This document shows, piece by piece, positions 1 through 7,261 of a DNA stretch of 34,299 nt (position 1 is its first letter; every line of letters starts with the position of its first letter). The position numbers were made by a program, and so were the translations under genes. Under the pieces are notes generated by a model, which was not told the DNA's origin, ran no database searches, and saw only the letters and a program-made list of their open reading frames with translations. The DNA lies in contig JACWAI010000043.1 in assembly GCA_014874415.1 (NCBI GenBank), positions 1-34,299 of the forward strand, given 5' to 3'. This stretch comes from Nitrososphaerales archaeon (GTDB lineage Archaea; Thermoproteota; Nitrososphaeria; Nitrososphaerales; Gagatemarchaeaceae).

Positions 1-478
1 CCGCCCCCCCTCCGCACCCCGTGTCTGTCGCCGATGGCGACGCCGGCGAAGAGCTGATCTCAAGATATTGCGCTACGTCAGAGGATGTGCACGTCCCCGA
101 GCTCTGGACGCCGAAGAACTTGCAGTTGAAGAAGTCGTGCCCCGCATTGGTCATGACGGTCGGTGGGTCCAGCCAGTAGGACCAACCCCCGGGGCAGGAG
201 CCTGGAGCCTGGGTGGAGTTTGCAGAAGAGTATTTTGCGCCGGCTGACCCGCAGTACGCCGAGAACCCTTCGACGAGTAGCGCTGGATTAGGCGAAGCGG
301 TATCCCGGACATGGTGAACAGTAACCGAGAGCTCTGCGTGTTCTTGTGTTAATCCTGCAGCAGTCGGAACGATCCCCGGGATTGCTGCCTGCCCGACCGG
401 GTAAAGGGCGAGGATAGCGACAGCAAGAACAGTCCCGGCTGCGATGATTGCGGCGTTCCGCCTGCCGTGTGCGCTCAT
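1..478 (-). CDS. Secreted or membrane-anchored surface protein, N-terminal part (runs off left edge)
   Basis: An uninterrupted frame of 159 codons starts at the ATG at 478 and leaves the window without a stop. The N-terminus has two arginines followed by a hydrophobic stretch at about residues 9-30 (AIIAAGTVLAVAILALYPVG), a signal peptide or anchor. The rest is rich in Ser, Thr, Gly and Pro with several cysteines (YCGSAG, GSCPGGW, FFNCKFF, GTCTSSD), suggesting an exported, possibly disulfide-bonded domain. A TATA-like element lies about 33 nt upstream. The ending, SSDVAQYLEIS followed by a Pro/Thr/Asp-rich stretch, is in the style of repetitive archaeal surface proteins, but I do not recognise the family and assign no function. 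That it is coding is supported by the signal peptide, the promoter and the open frame. Confidence 0.7.
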   Translation of the reverse strand, partial: MSAHGRRNAAIIAAGTVLAVAILALYPVGQAAIPGIVPTAAGLTQEHAELSVTVHHVRDTASPNPALLVEGFSAYCGSAGAKYSSANSTQAPGSCPGGWSYWLDPPTVMTNAGHDFFNCKFFGVQSSGTCTSSDVAQYLEISSSPASPSATDTGCGGGA

Positions 479-507
479 ATGGTGTATGATGGCGAAAGGC
501 GACCCGA

Positions 508-515
508 CTTAAACG
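508..515 (-). promoter_or_regulatory. TATA box for the left-edge secreted protein gene
   Basis: GTTTAAG on the minus strand, centred about 33 nt before the ATG at 478, gives a short or absent 5' leader. The core TTTAAG is nearly symmetric, so it could also fire rightward into the gene-poor gap. Confidence 0.5.
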
Positions 516-649
516 AAGCCGAGTCAAACTTTGATGACCAGAAGAATCACCTGGGGCCAAGATGCCCCGTCCGGCGCTCTCTTTGTCCGAACCCGGGACC
601 GGGTCGATCCCCTTGATAGAAGTTGACTGCAGAGAAATGATGCTCGACG

Positions 650-706
650 AGCAGGGGAAGGACGCGGGAGATCTCCCTATCGAAAGCTTCCTGCTACGCC
701 CCTGCT
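650..706. other. Inverted-repeat cluster with two alternative pairings
   Basis: AGCAGGGG (650-657) is complementary to CCCCTGCT (699-706). Its first part, AGCAGG plus AAG (658-660), is also complementary to CTTCCTGCT (687-695), so two mutually exclusive outer stems can form. Both would enclose the perfect 12-nt palindrome GGGAGATCTCCC (666-677). This could be a structured RNA, a protein-binding site or chance in GC-rich DNA. Confidence 0.3.
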
Positions 707-801
707 GCGCCTTTGTCACCCAGTATCAGGAAGCGCACGACGTCCACCACCGCTCCCACTAGTTCGACCTTTGAGCAAGCGGGCCAGGAAAACGAAGGAT
801 G

Positions 802-808
802 ATATATC
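802..808 (+). promoter_or_regulatory. TATA box for the ACT-V4R gene
   Basis: ATATATC is centred 25 nt before the TTG at 830, the distance expected if transcription starts at the first codon. This supports the TTG start and a leaderless mRNA. Confidence 0.65.
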
Positions 809-829
809 GACCGCAACAGGGCGTCCTCC

Positions 830-1627
830 TTGAAACACGAGCCGAAATATGTCAACGTGTCGATGTACGACCCTGGCCGCGCGCTCTTCCTCGTGGCCCT
901 GAAGACGAAGAACGTACCCGGCGCACTAGGGGACGTCGCCACCAGGATCGGGAAGATGGGGGTCAACATACTCTCGACAAGCAACTACTCCCTTCCGGAC
1001 AAGCCGGAGTCGATGATATCGTTCTTCGCCGAGTCGAAGGACGCGACCATGACCACGGACGACATCAACAAGGCGATGATGGCTTCGCCTTTCGTCGTCG
1101 ACACATACATCAAGAAGGGGGAGGCGAGCCTGCTGGCCGACGACTTCTCGTTCCCGCTGATGTACTTCCCCGCGGGCCGCGGGATCCTCCTCCCGGAGTC
1201 GGGGATCACCGCGATGTTCCAGGACATAATCAAGCTGTACGGGACAGGGGGAGAGTCGATCCTTTTTCGAGCGGGGTACTCCGTGGGGCGCCAGGGGACG
1301 GACGAACTGGTCAAGCTATTCGGAGAGGGAGAGATGCTGAAGAACCCCAAGGCCTACGCAGACCTCTACACGGCGCTCGGATGGGGGAGGATGGAGGCGG
1401 AAGTCGCGGGAAGCAACAAACTGGAGACCAGGTTCAGGCTGTACGACGGGTTCGAAAGCTCAGGAGTGAAGACGACCAAGCCCAACTGCCACTTCCTGAG
1501 GGGGCTGATGGCGGGCTCGAGCGAGAGGCTCACAGGCTTGTCGCTGAACTGCACGGAGGAGAAGTGCCTGGCGACGGGGGACCCCTACTGCGAGTTCGCC
1601 CTTACTGCCAAGTCTGATTCCGCCTAG
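830..1627 (+). CDS. ACT domain-V4R domain protein, probable ligand-binding sensor
   Basis: Encodes 265 aa from a TTG start placed 25 nt after a TATA box. Residues about 15-90 read as an ACT-type ligand-binding domain (ALKTKNVPGALGDVATRIGKMGVNI is the usual first strand-helix). Residues about 105-262 form a V4R (4-vinyl reductase) domain with the typical ending GLMAGSSERLTG, then C241, C246 and C254 in a KCLATGDPYCEF context; C220 may also take part. V4R domains bind small hydrophobic ligands or metals and occur in archaeal regulators and in tetrapyrrole enzymes. ACT domains usually sense amino acids. No catalytic or DNA-binding domain is present, so a sensory or adaptor role is inferred. The stop overlaps the stop of the convergent downstream gene by four nucleotides. 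Confidence 0.75.
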   Translation: MKHEPKYVNVSMYDPGRALFLVALKTKNVPGALGDVATRIGKMGVNILSTSNYSLPDKPESMISFFAESKDATMTTDDINKAMMASPFVVDTYIKKGEASLLADDFSFPLMYFPAGRGILLPESGITAMFQDIIKLYGTGGESILFRAGYSVGRQGTDELVKLFGEGEMLKNPKAYADLYTALGWGRMEAEVAGSNKLETRFRLYDGFESSGVKTTKPNCHFLRGLMAGSSERLTGLSLNCTEEKCLATGDPYCEFALTAKSDSA

Positions 1628-1962
1628 TAGGTCTGGAAGTTCCTCGTCCTGAAGGCGCCGATCACCAGGGCGACCCCGGCTATCACAAGGAGCTCGGGGA
1701 GGAAGGGTATAGTCAGCCTGAGCCACAGGACCACCACGTTCGCGACGGTGAGGAGGAGGCCCAGGCCTATGGTGAGGACGCTGATCTTCAGCCTCATGAG
1801 AGACCTCACCAGGTTCAGCCCCAGCAGCAAGGCGCCCGTGCCTGCGGCGAAGGCGGGGTGGTTGATGGTGGCGCCAAAGTCCCCCCTTAGGTAGGCGGCG
1901 ACAACCCCGAACCATATGAGAAACAGGCCCCAGAATATGTTGGTCAGAGTACCGTTCTGCAC
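1624..1962 (-). CDS. Small four-helix membrane protein of unknown function
   Basis: Encodes 112 aa from a GTG start. The protein is almost wholly hydrophobic with about four membrane segments (roughly residues 8-25, 38-55, 58-84 and 86-104) separated by short basic loops (RSLMRLK, FRTRNFQTY), which put the C-terminus probably in the cytoplasm. I recognise no family motif. A TATA-like ACTTAAAGG at 1991-1999 lies about 33 nt upstream. The gene is convergent with the ACT-V4R gene and the two stop codons share a CTAG overlap (1624-1627). The gene is likely real because of its hydrophobic pattern and promoter. Its role is unknown. Confidence 0.6.
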   Translation of the reverse strand: MQNGTLTNIFWGLFLIWFGVVAAYLRGDFGATINHPAFAAGTGALLLGLNLVRSLMRLKISVLTIGLGLLLTVANVVVLWLRLTIPFLPELLVIAGVALVIGAFRTRNFQTY

Positions 1963-2046
1963 AGACGTCTCGTCCCGCTCCTGGCCGCCCCTTTAAGTTT
2001 AGCAAGGGACCTAATGGTTCGGGCAGGCTGCCCGTAGTCGGAACCC

Positions 2047-2053
2047 TTTATAC
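2047..2053 (+). promoter_or_regulatory. TATA box for the uppP-like gene
   Basis: TTTATAC is centred about 32 nt before the ATG at 2082, predicting a 5' leader of only a few nucleotides. Confidence 0.6.
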
Positions 2054-2081
2054 GATATTCCAGGGGCCACTTCCAAAGTCG

Positions 2082-2921
2082 ATGTCGAACTGGTTACTTG
2101 GCGTGCTCCTCGGCATCGTGCAGGGAGTGAGCGAATGGCTCCCGATAAGCAGCAAGACCCAGATCATCATAGTGTCGAACATTTTCTACGGGCTCCCTTT
2201 CAGCCAGGGCTACGCCCTCGGCCTCTTCCTCGAGGCGGGGACGTTCTTCGCGGCCCTCTACTACTTCAGGAAGGAGGTCTGGATGGTCCTGCGGGCCCTC
2301 GCCGGCAGGGGGGACGAAGAAGGCAGGATGGTCCTGAAGTTCCTGGTGATAGTAACGGTATTCACAGCGATCATCGGGGTCGTCATCTACAAGTCCGTGT
2401 CCGAATCCTACTCGGGGCCAGTGCTGGGTATCCCGATGATAGTCCTCGGCTGCGTCCTGATAGGTGACGGTGTCCTCATCAGACTGGCCAGGGGGAGGCG
2501 CGCCCCCATCAAGGGGCTCAGGGACCTCACCCTCATCGAACTGGTGGTGATCGGCATAGTCCAGGGGGTTGCCGCCTTCCCAGGGGTCAGCCGCTCCGGC
2601 GTCACCGTGTCGTCCATGCTGCTGCTCGGGATAAACCCCAGGGACTCCTTTAGGCTCTCCTTCCTCGCTTTGATCCCCGCATCTGTCGGTGCGGCCGGGG
2701 TGACTCTCCTGCTGTCCCCAGACCAGATCTCGACGGCTATCAACGCGGTAGGAGTCCCGGTGATACTCCTGTCGATACTCGTGACCGTGGCGATAGGGGT
2801 CACACTCATTCGCCTGCTCCTAAAGGCAGCCGGGAGCCAGAGGATCGTCCTCCTCGTCGTCTCGCTGGGGGCGCTGGCCATATTCAGCGGGGTCACCAGC
2901 ATCCTGGTCGGTGCCGGATAG
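2082..2921 (+). CDS. uppP: UppP/BacA-family polyprenyl-diphosphate phosphatase, divergent archaeal type
   Basis: Encodes 279 aa with about eight membrane segments in the two-fold pseudo-repeat of UppP. Signature 1 is QGVSEWLPISSKTQ (residues 14-27), with the conserved Glu at E18 and the SS pair. Signature 2 is FPGVSRSG (166-173), with the phosphate-binding arginine R171. Bacterial UppP dephosphorylates undecaprenyl diphosphate at the membrane. In archaea a C55-C60 polyprenyl or dolichyl diphosphate carrier is the likely substrate, recycled for protein glycosylation. The position of the bacterial catalytic histidine (H30 in E. coli) is Q27 here, so chemistry or substrate may differ. Length is normal for the family. 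It stands alone between a TATA box and the glycolytic genes. Confidence 0.85.
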   Translation: MSNWLLGVLLGIVQGVSEWLPISSKTQIIIVSNIFYGLPFSQGYALGLFLEAGTFFAALYYFRKEVWMVLRALAGRGDEEGRMVLKFLVIVTVFTAIIGVVIYKSVSESYSGPVLGIPMIVLGCVLIGDGVLIRLARGRRAPIKGLRDLTLIELVVIGIVQGVAAFPGVSRSGVTVSSMLLLGINPRDSFRLSFLALIPASVGAAGVTLLLSPDQISTAINAVGVPVILLSILVTVAIGVTLIRLLLKAAGSQRIVLLVVSLGALAIFSGVTSILVGAG

Positions 2922-3026
2922 GCGAATACTGCGCTGTTAAGATAACGGAGCAAACTTTGCTTAAACAGAATTGTGCGCTAACTTAACGGTCGGGGAGCCC
3001 GTCCGTGATTGTCCGGTGGGGCAAGG

Positions 3027-3034
3027 CATATAAT
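3027..3034 (+). promoter_or_regulatory. TATA box for pgk
   Basis: CATATAAT is centred about 35 nt before the ATG at 3065. An upstream in-frame start would lie before this box and is therefore unlikely to be used. Confidence 0.65.
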
Positions 3035-3064
3035 CGATACGCCTCGGCGGGAGCAGAGGCGCCA

Positions 3065-4285
3065 ATGCCCATCAAGATGCTGACGCTGGAGGACCTGGAC
3101 CTCGAGGGGAAGCGGGTCTTCGCGCGCGTCGACATCAACACGCCGATCCACCCCGAGACAGGGGAGATGATGGAGCAGGCAAGGTTCGAGGAGGCTGTGG
3201 CGACTGTGCGTGACCTGCACGATTCCAAGGTGATAGTGGCCTCCCACCAGGGGAGGGTGGCGCGCTCCGACTACACCAGCCTCGACGTGCACGCCAAGAT
3301 CATGGCGAAGATGCTGGGGAAGAAGGTGGATTTCGTCCCCGACGTGTTCGGGCCCGAGGCCCTTTCCAGGATGGATTCCATGTCAGACGGGGACGTCCTG
3401 ATGCTGGACAACCTCCGGTTCGCGGCCGAGGAGAACCAGGAGTACAAGCCGGCCGACGCTGAGAAGACGTTCCTTGTCAAGAGGATCAGCGCCCACGTCG
3501 ACGCCTGCGCCCTGGACGCGTTCTCGACTGCCCACAGGTCGTCCCCCAGCATAGTCGGTTTCGCCGGGCTCGTTCCGACCTGCGCCGGGCGGACGGTGGG
3601 GAGGGAGCTGAGGATGCTCGACCGCATCGTCTCCGTGGAGAAGGGGCCCTACGTCACGGTCCTGGGAGGGGCCAAGGTGAACGACCGCCTCGAGGCGATA
3701 GACGCGCTGATAGCCAACAACAGGGCAGACAAGGTGCTCCTCTGCGGCGTGGTAGGCCTGGTCTTCTTGAAGGCTGCAGGGAAGCTGCGCTGGGACCTGG
3801 GGGTGGACGGGGAGCAGAAGCTGGTGGCCCAGGCGAAGAAGCTACTGGAAGACGAACCTGATAGGTACGCTCTCCCTGTCGATGTCGCCGTGAAGGGAGG
3901 GGACGGGAGGAAGGAGGTGCAACCTGCTCAGCTTGATTCCCCGACGAAAATAATGGACATCGGGTCGAAGACAGTTGAAAGCTATTCGCGACACATCAAA
4001 GGGGCAGGGACCGTCTTCATGAGCGGGCCACCGGGGGCCTTCGAGTGGGACGAGTTCAGCGTCGGGACCGAGGGGCTCCTGAGGGCCATGGCGTCTTCCT
4101 TCGGCACCACGATAATCAGCGGCGGCCACCTCTCGACAGCGCTTCGGAAATACGGTATCCACGACCAGATAGACCACATCAGCACGGCCGGAGGCGCGCT
4201 GGTCCAGTACCTGGCTGGGAAGCGGCTGCCTCTCATCGACGCCCTCGAAAGGGCGGCGGCGAAGTGGGGGAACGGAAAGCAATGA
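3065..4285 (+). CDS. pgk: Phosphoglycerate kinase
   Basis: Encodes 406 aa, the usual archaeal length. It transfers the acyl phosphate of 1,3-bisphosphoglycerate to ADP in glycolysis, and the reverse in gluconeogenesis; cytoplasmic. The N-terminal domain has RVDINTP (about residues 21-27, substrate-binding Asp/Asn), then SHQGR and DNLRF. The nucleotide domain has LGGAKV and the glycine-rich SGPPGAFE and SGGH loops near the C-terminus. The frame is open further upstream to 3005, but the TATA box and the family N-terminus both point to the ATG at 3065. The GAPDH gene follows after 34 nt in the same direction but has its own promoter. The two enzymes catalyse consecutive steps. Confidence 0.95.
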   Translation: MPIKMLTLEDLDLEGKRVFARVDINTPIHPETGEMMEQARFEEAVATVRDLHDSKVIVASHQGRVARSDYTSLDVHAKIMAKMLGKKVDFVPDVFGPEALSRMDSMSDGDVLMLDNLRFAAEENQEYKPADAEKTFLVKRISAHVDACALDAFSTAHRSSPSIVGFAGLVPTCAGRTVGRELRMLDRIVSVEKGPYVTVLGGAKVNDRLEAIDALIANNRADKVLLCGVVGLVFLKAAGKLRWDLGVDGEQKLVAQAKKLLEDEPDRYALPVDVAVKGGDGRKEVQPAQLDSPTKIMDIGSKTVESYSRHIKGAGTVFMSGPPGAFEWDEFSVGTEGLLRAMASSFGTTIISGGHLSTALRKYGIHDQIDHISTAGGALVQYLAGKRLPLIDALERAAAKWGNGKQ

Positions 4286-4290
4286 AACAC

Positions 4291-4297
4291 TATAAAC
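4291..4297 (+). promoter_or_regulatory. TATA box for gap, between pgk and gap
   Basis: TATAAAC is centred 26 nt before the ATG at 4320, so the initiating ATG would coincide with the transcription start. gap can therefore be transcribed separately from pgk. Confidence 0.7.
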
Positions 4298-4319
4298 ACA
4301 AGGGAGGACGGCGGACCAG

Positions 4320-5339
4320 ATGACGATAAAGGTAGGGGTCAACGGCTACGGCACCATAGGAAGGAGGGTGGCCGACGCCGTGAGGAAGCAGAAGGACATG
4401 GAGCTGGTGGGAGTAACCGGGGCCCACCCGCACTACAAGTACGCCATCGCGAACGACAAGGGGATACCGCTCTACGCCCTGGACATGAAGAGCCTCGAGG
4501 CGTTCAACGCGGCAGGGTACGGAGTCAAGGGGACCCTCAACGACCTCCTCCAGAGGGTGGACGTGGTCGTGGACGGCGCACCCGATGACAGCGGGCCCGT
4601 CAACAAGGCGGCCTACCAGCAGGCGGGGGTCAAGGTGATATTCCAGGGCGGGGAGGAGCACGGGCTCACAGGGACCTCTTTCGTGGCCCAGTGCAACTTC
4701 GAGGCGGCGTCTGGAAAGGACATGGTCAGGGTGGTCTCCTGCAACACCACAGGCCTCTGCAGGACGATCAACGCCGTAGACAAGGCTTTGGGCGTTTCAA
4801 AGGCTAGGGCCGTGCTGGCCCGCCGCGCCACCGACCCCGACGACGTAAAGAAGGGCCCCATAGACGCCGTTGTCCTGGACCCTACGACCCTGCCGTCGCA
4901 CCACGGCCCTGACGTCCAGACCGTGCTCCCGCGCATCAACATCGTGACAATGGCGTTCAAGGTCCCCACCACCCACATGCACCTTCACAGCCTGATTCTG
5001 AGCCTGAAAAAGCCAGCCGCGAAGCACGATGTGGTGAAGGCGCTGGAGGCCGCCCCCAGGATGACCCTGGTGGACGGGAAGTCAGGGTACAAATCGACGG
5101 CGAACATCATGGACTGGGCGCGCGAGAAGGGGCGCGACAGGAACGACGTCTATGAGGCGACGGTCTGGAAGGACTCGGTGACGGTAGTGGACGACGAAGC
5201 TTACATGTTTCTGGGAGTGCACCAGGAAGCAATCGTAGTCCCAGAGAACATCGACGCCATCAGGGCCCTGGCTGGCGGGGTCTCCAGGGAGGAGTCGATG
5301 AGGATGACAGACGAGTCCTTGGGCATCTCTCATCGTTAG
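4320..5339 (+). CDS. gap: Type II phosphorylating glyceraldehyde-3-phosphate dehydrogenase
   Basis: Encodes 339 aa, the full length of the archaeal type II family. It interconverts glyceraldehyde 3-phosphate and 1,3-bisphosphoglycerate with NAD(P). The Rossmann loop NGYGTIGRR is at residues 8-16. The catalytic cysteine is C141 in SCNTTGLCR. The archaeal features GGEEH, RRATDPDDVKKGPIDA and the TTHMHLHS segment are all present. In archaea that also carry GAPN or GAPOR this enzyme mainly serves gluconeogenesis; neither is in the window, so direction of flux is open. It lies immediately downstream of pgk with its own TATA box and a probable leaderless transcript. No anomalies seen. Confidence 0.96.
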   Translation: MTIKVGVNGYGTIGRRVADAVRKQKDMELVGVTGAHPHYKYAIANDKGIPLYALDMKSLEAFNAAGYGVKGTLNDLLQRVDVVVDGAPDDSGPVNKAAYQQAGVKVIFQGGEEHGLTGTSFVAQCNFEAASGKDMVRVVSCNTTGLCRTINAVDKALGVSKARAVLARRATDPDDVKKGPIDAVVLDPTTLPSHHGPDVQTVLPRINIVTMAFKVPTTHMHLHSLILSLKKPAAKHDVVKALEAAPRMTLVDGKSGYKSTANIMDWAREKGRDRNDVYEATVWKDSVTVVDDEAYMFLGVHQEAIVVPENIDAIRALAGGVSREESMRMTDESLGISHR

Positions 5340-5354
5340 GCGTCGCCGACTCGA

Positions 5355-7121
5355 TTAGGGCGCTGTCGGGAGCCAGACTTCGGCCTTGGTGCCCTGTGTG
5401 TAATCGCCGGAGACCCTGTCTGAAACCTTCAGCCTACCAGAGTATCTTTCCACCACCAGGGCGTACACGATTGAAAGCCCGAGCCCGGAGCCCTGGGCCG
5501 TCTTCAGGTAGCGCGAGAAGAGTTCCTGCTTCTGGTCGTCCTGGATCCCCTTTCCATGGTCTGCGAAGGTCACCTTCCAGAGCTTCTTCTCCGGAGCTTC
5601 CAGCGTAACCTCCTCTGCCGAAATCTCGACATTCACTTCGTCCCGTTCGGTGTAGCGGACCGAGTTCGAAAGCAGGTTTGCGAAAGCCTCCCCCAGCAGG
5701 TCGTCAGCGAGCACCCTGGCATCGGGCTGTATGCTCGCAGTCACCTTTAGTGACTTCTTCGGGTTCGCCTCGGCCACCAGGTTGATCGCGCTTTGCAGCG
5801 CCGCGCCCAGGTCGATTGGGCGCAGGCGGACCTGCCGGTCTGACGCTATCCTTCCGAGGGTCTTCGCCTTTTCCACAAGCCTGGTCGATCCTTCGATCGC
5901 TCTCAAGGCCGAGTCGGCGAAGGTCATGGTCTGTGCTCTGTCGAAGTTTGAGCCGCCGTCGGCGATTTCGCCCTTCAGGAGCTCTATGTTGAAGAGTGAG
6001 ACCTGGTTGTAGTTCCTGATGTCGTGCGTGAGTATGTCCTGCATGAGCTCGGAGGTCTTCAGGCTCTTCTCGAGTTCGGCCGTCTTTTCCTTCACGACCT
6101 TCCCGAGTGCCCTGTTCCGCCTAAGCACGACGACAGAGCTTATCACCGCCGCCCCGACGATGCCGGAGATCGACGACCCTGTGGCTAACTGGAGCTGAGT
6201 GATCTCTCCAGCCTGCCCGGCGGCAAGGGTGCTCGGAGCCGTGACGTACACCGCGGCGAAGAGCCTCTGGTCTGTGAGGTTGCCGAGGACCTGGCCGTAG
6301 GTGATCGGCGCACTCGCCAGGGCTATGGTAATGCCGTTGACCGCGAAATCGCTCAGGGCGGGCGCTCCGCTCAGCGAGTCGTTGATGAAGCCGTAGAACT
6401 GCCCCGTGCCGGGACCTGGGAGCGCGGTTTCCACCAGGGACCGGATGTAGGGGCTGAACAGGTTCTCCCCCTCGTTGGCGCTCGGGTTCCCGTACAAGAC
6501 CGTCCCCTTGTAGTCGACGACCCCGATGCTCCCCTGCACCTGGGGGGCCAGCTGGCCGTTGATGAGCTTGACGAGGCTGGTGAAACTGACCCCGCCGACA
6601 AGGACCCCCGCAAAGGCCTTCGCCCCAGACGAGTACTCGTAGACCGGCTGCGAGATGACGATGAACGTGCTGTTCGAAGCGACGGAGTAATACTCCGGGT
6701 CGGTGAAGGCCGTTCCGGCGCTCTCGGCCCCCTTGAAGAAGGCTGCCTGGCTGAAGTTCGCCTGAACTTGCCCGGAGGCGGCCCGCAGGCTTGTCTCGTT
6801 GCTCGAGGCGATCGGACTCCCCTTCGCGTTGAACAAGGAATAGGCAGTCGTGAAATTGCTAGTCGTCGTCTGCGCCGCATCCAGGAGCGGCTGCGCGCCG
6901 GTCGCGTTGAGCGCCATCACCGGGCGGGACGCCGAAAGGACCCCCAGGTTGTCCGTGATCGACACCATTTTCGACGCGAGTATGTTCGCCAGGTCGTGCA
7001 CCTCGACCTGGGCGTTGGTGTTGGTCGCTGATACGGCTGAACGCTGGACGTTCTGGGATGAGTAGCTGAAGAACCCCAGGGCGGTCGCGGTAAGGAGCGC
7101 CGCGACCACGATGATTATCAT
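5355..7121 (-). CDS. Membrane sensor histidine kinase with Cache-like extracellular domain
   Basis: Encodes 588 aa from the first in-frame ATG. One membrane helix (residues 1-19), an extracytoplasmic region of about 290 aa with Cache-type sensor features (FVVISQPVYE-like and AGVLVGGVSF strands), and a second helix at about 315-335. Then a short coiled linker, the H-box with phospho-acceptor H366 (LTHDIRNYNQ), an N-box around N486 (NLLSNSVRYT), a G1 box at 521-526 (DHGKGI) and a G2 box at 544-550 (GSGLGLS). It would autophosphorylate in response to an external small molecule. No receiver-domain protein is nearby, so the partner is unknown. The start is uncertain: the frame stays open 15 codons further upstream without a start codon, and the predicted transcription start coincides with an ATG at 7194 in another frame. 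Confidence 0.9.
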   Translation of the reverse strand: MIIIVVAALLTATALGFFSYSSQNVQRSAVSATNTNAQVEVHDLANILASKMVSITDNLGVLSASRPVMALNATGAQPLLDAAQTTTSNFTTAYSLFNAKGSPIASSNETSLRAASGQVQANFSQAAFFKGAESAGTAFTDPEYYSVASNSTFIVISQPVYEYSSGAKAFAGVLVGGVSFTSLVKLINGQLAPQVQGSIGVVDYKGTVLYGNPSANEGENLFSPYIRSLVETALPGPGTGQFYGFINDSLSGAPALSDFAVNGITIALASAPITYGQVLGNLTDQRLFAAVYVTAPSTLAAGQAGEITQLQLATGSSISGIVGAAVISSVVVLRRNRALGKVVKEKTAELEKSLKTSELMQDILTHDIRNYNQVSLFNIELLKGEIADGGSNFDRAQTMTFADSALRAIEGSTRLVEKAKTLGRIASDRQVRLRPIDLGAALQSAINLVAEANPKKSLKVTASIQPDARVLADDLLGEAFANLLSNSVRYTERDEVNVEISAEEVTLEAPEKKLWKVTFADHGKGIQDDQKQELFSRYLKTAQGSGLGLSIVYALVVERYSGRLKVSDRVSGDYTQGTKAEVWLPTAP

Positions 7122-7214
7122 GACGATGACACGTGAAGAGATTCTCGGGCCCTTAGAGATGACCAGTTACAAGTCCCCCGGTTCGTCGCCCCATCGCGTT
7201 AGCGAAAGTCAATC

Positions 7215-7224
7215 TAATTATATA
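7215..7224 (-). promoter_or_regulatory. TATA box for the sensor kinase
   Basis: TATATAATTA on the minus strand is the strongest TATA match in this part. Its centre is 26 nt before an ATG at 7194 but about 99 nt before the annotated kinase ATG at 7121, so either the kinase has an unusual leader or the N-terminus is disrupted by a frameshift. Confidence 0.65.
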
Positions 7225-7261
7225 CCGACATGGAACATTGTTCTAGCCAGGTACGCTCCGC

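Larger units (their letters stand above)
479..829. other. 350-nt gap with no convincing gene
   Basis: Between the divergent starts at 478 (minus) and 830 (plus) I find only short frames without family resemblance. The stretch holds two promoter-like boxes, at 508-515 and 802-808, and an inverted-repeat cluster at 650-706 listed separately. No tRNA fold could be completed. A noncoding RNA or a small protein is possible but not shown. Confidence 0.5.

Noticed and set aside
590-630. tRNA T-arm-like GGGTTCGG (minus strand) and GGGTCGATCCCC (plus strand)
   Set aside because: No matching acceptor, D or anticodon stems could be laid out on either strand.
562-762. 66-aa plus-strand frame in the gap
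   Set aside because: No family resemblance, no box at the right distance, and it spans the hairpin cluster.
694-984. Minus-strand frame ending in a hydrophobic VGAVVDVVRFLILGDKG stretch
   Set aside because: Most of it is antisense to the start of the ACT-V4R gene. The remaining tail is short, and no TATA box fits it.
799-1617. 272-aa frame overlapping the ACT-V4R gene
   Set aside because: Low-complexity Arg/Gly/Asp-rich shadow in another frame on the same strand.
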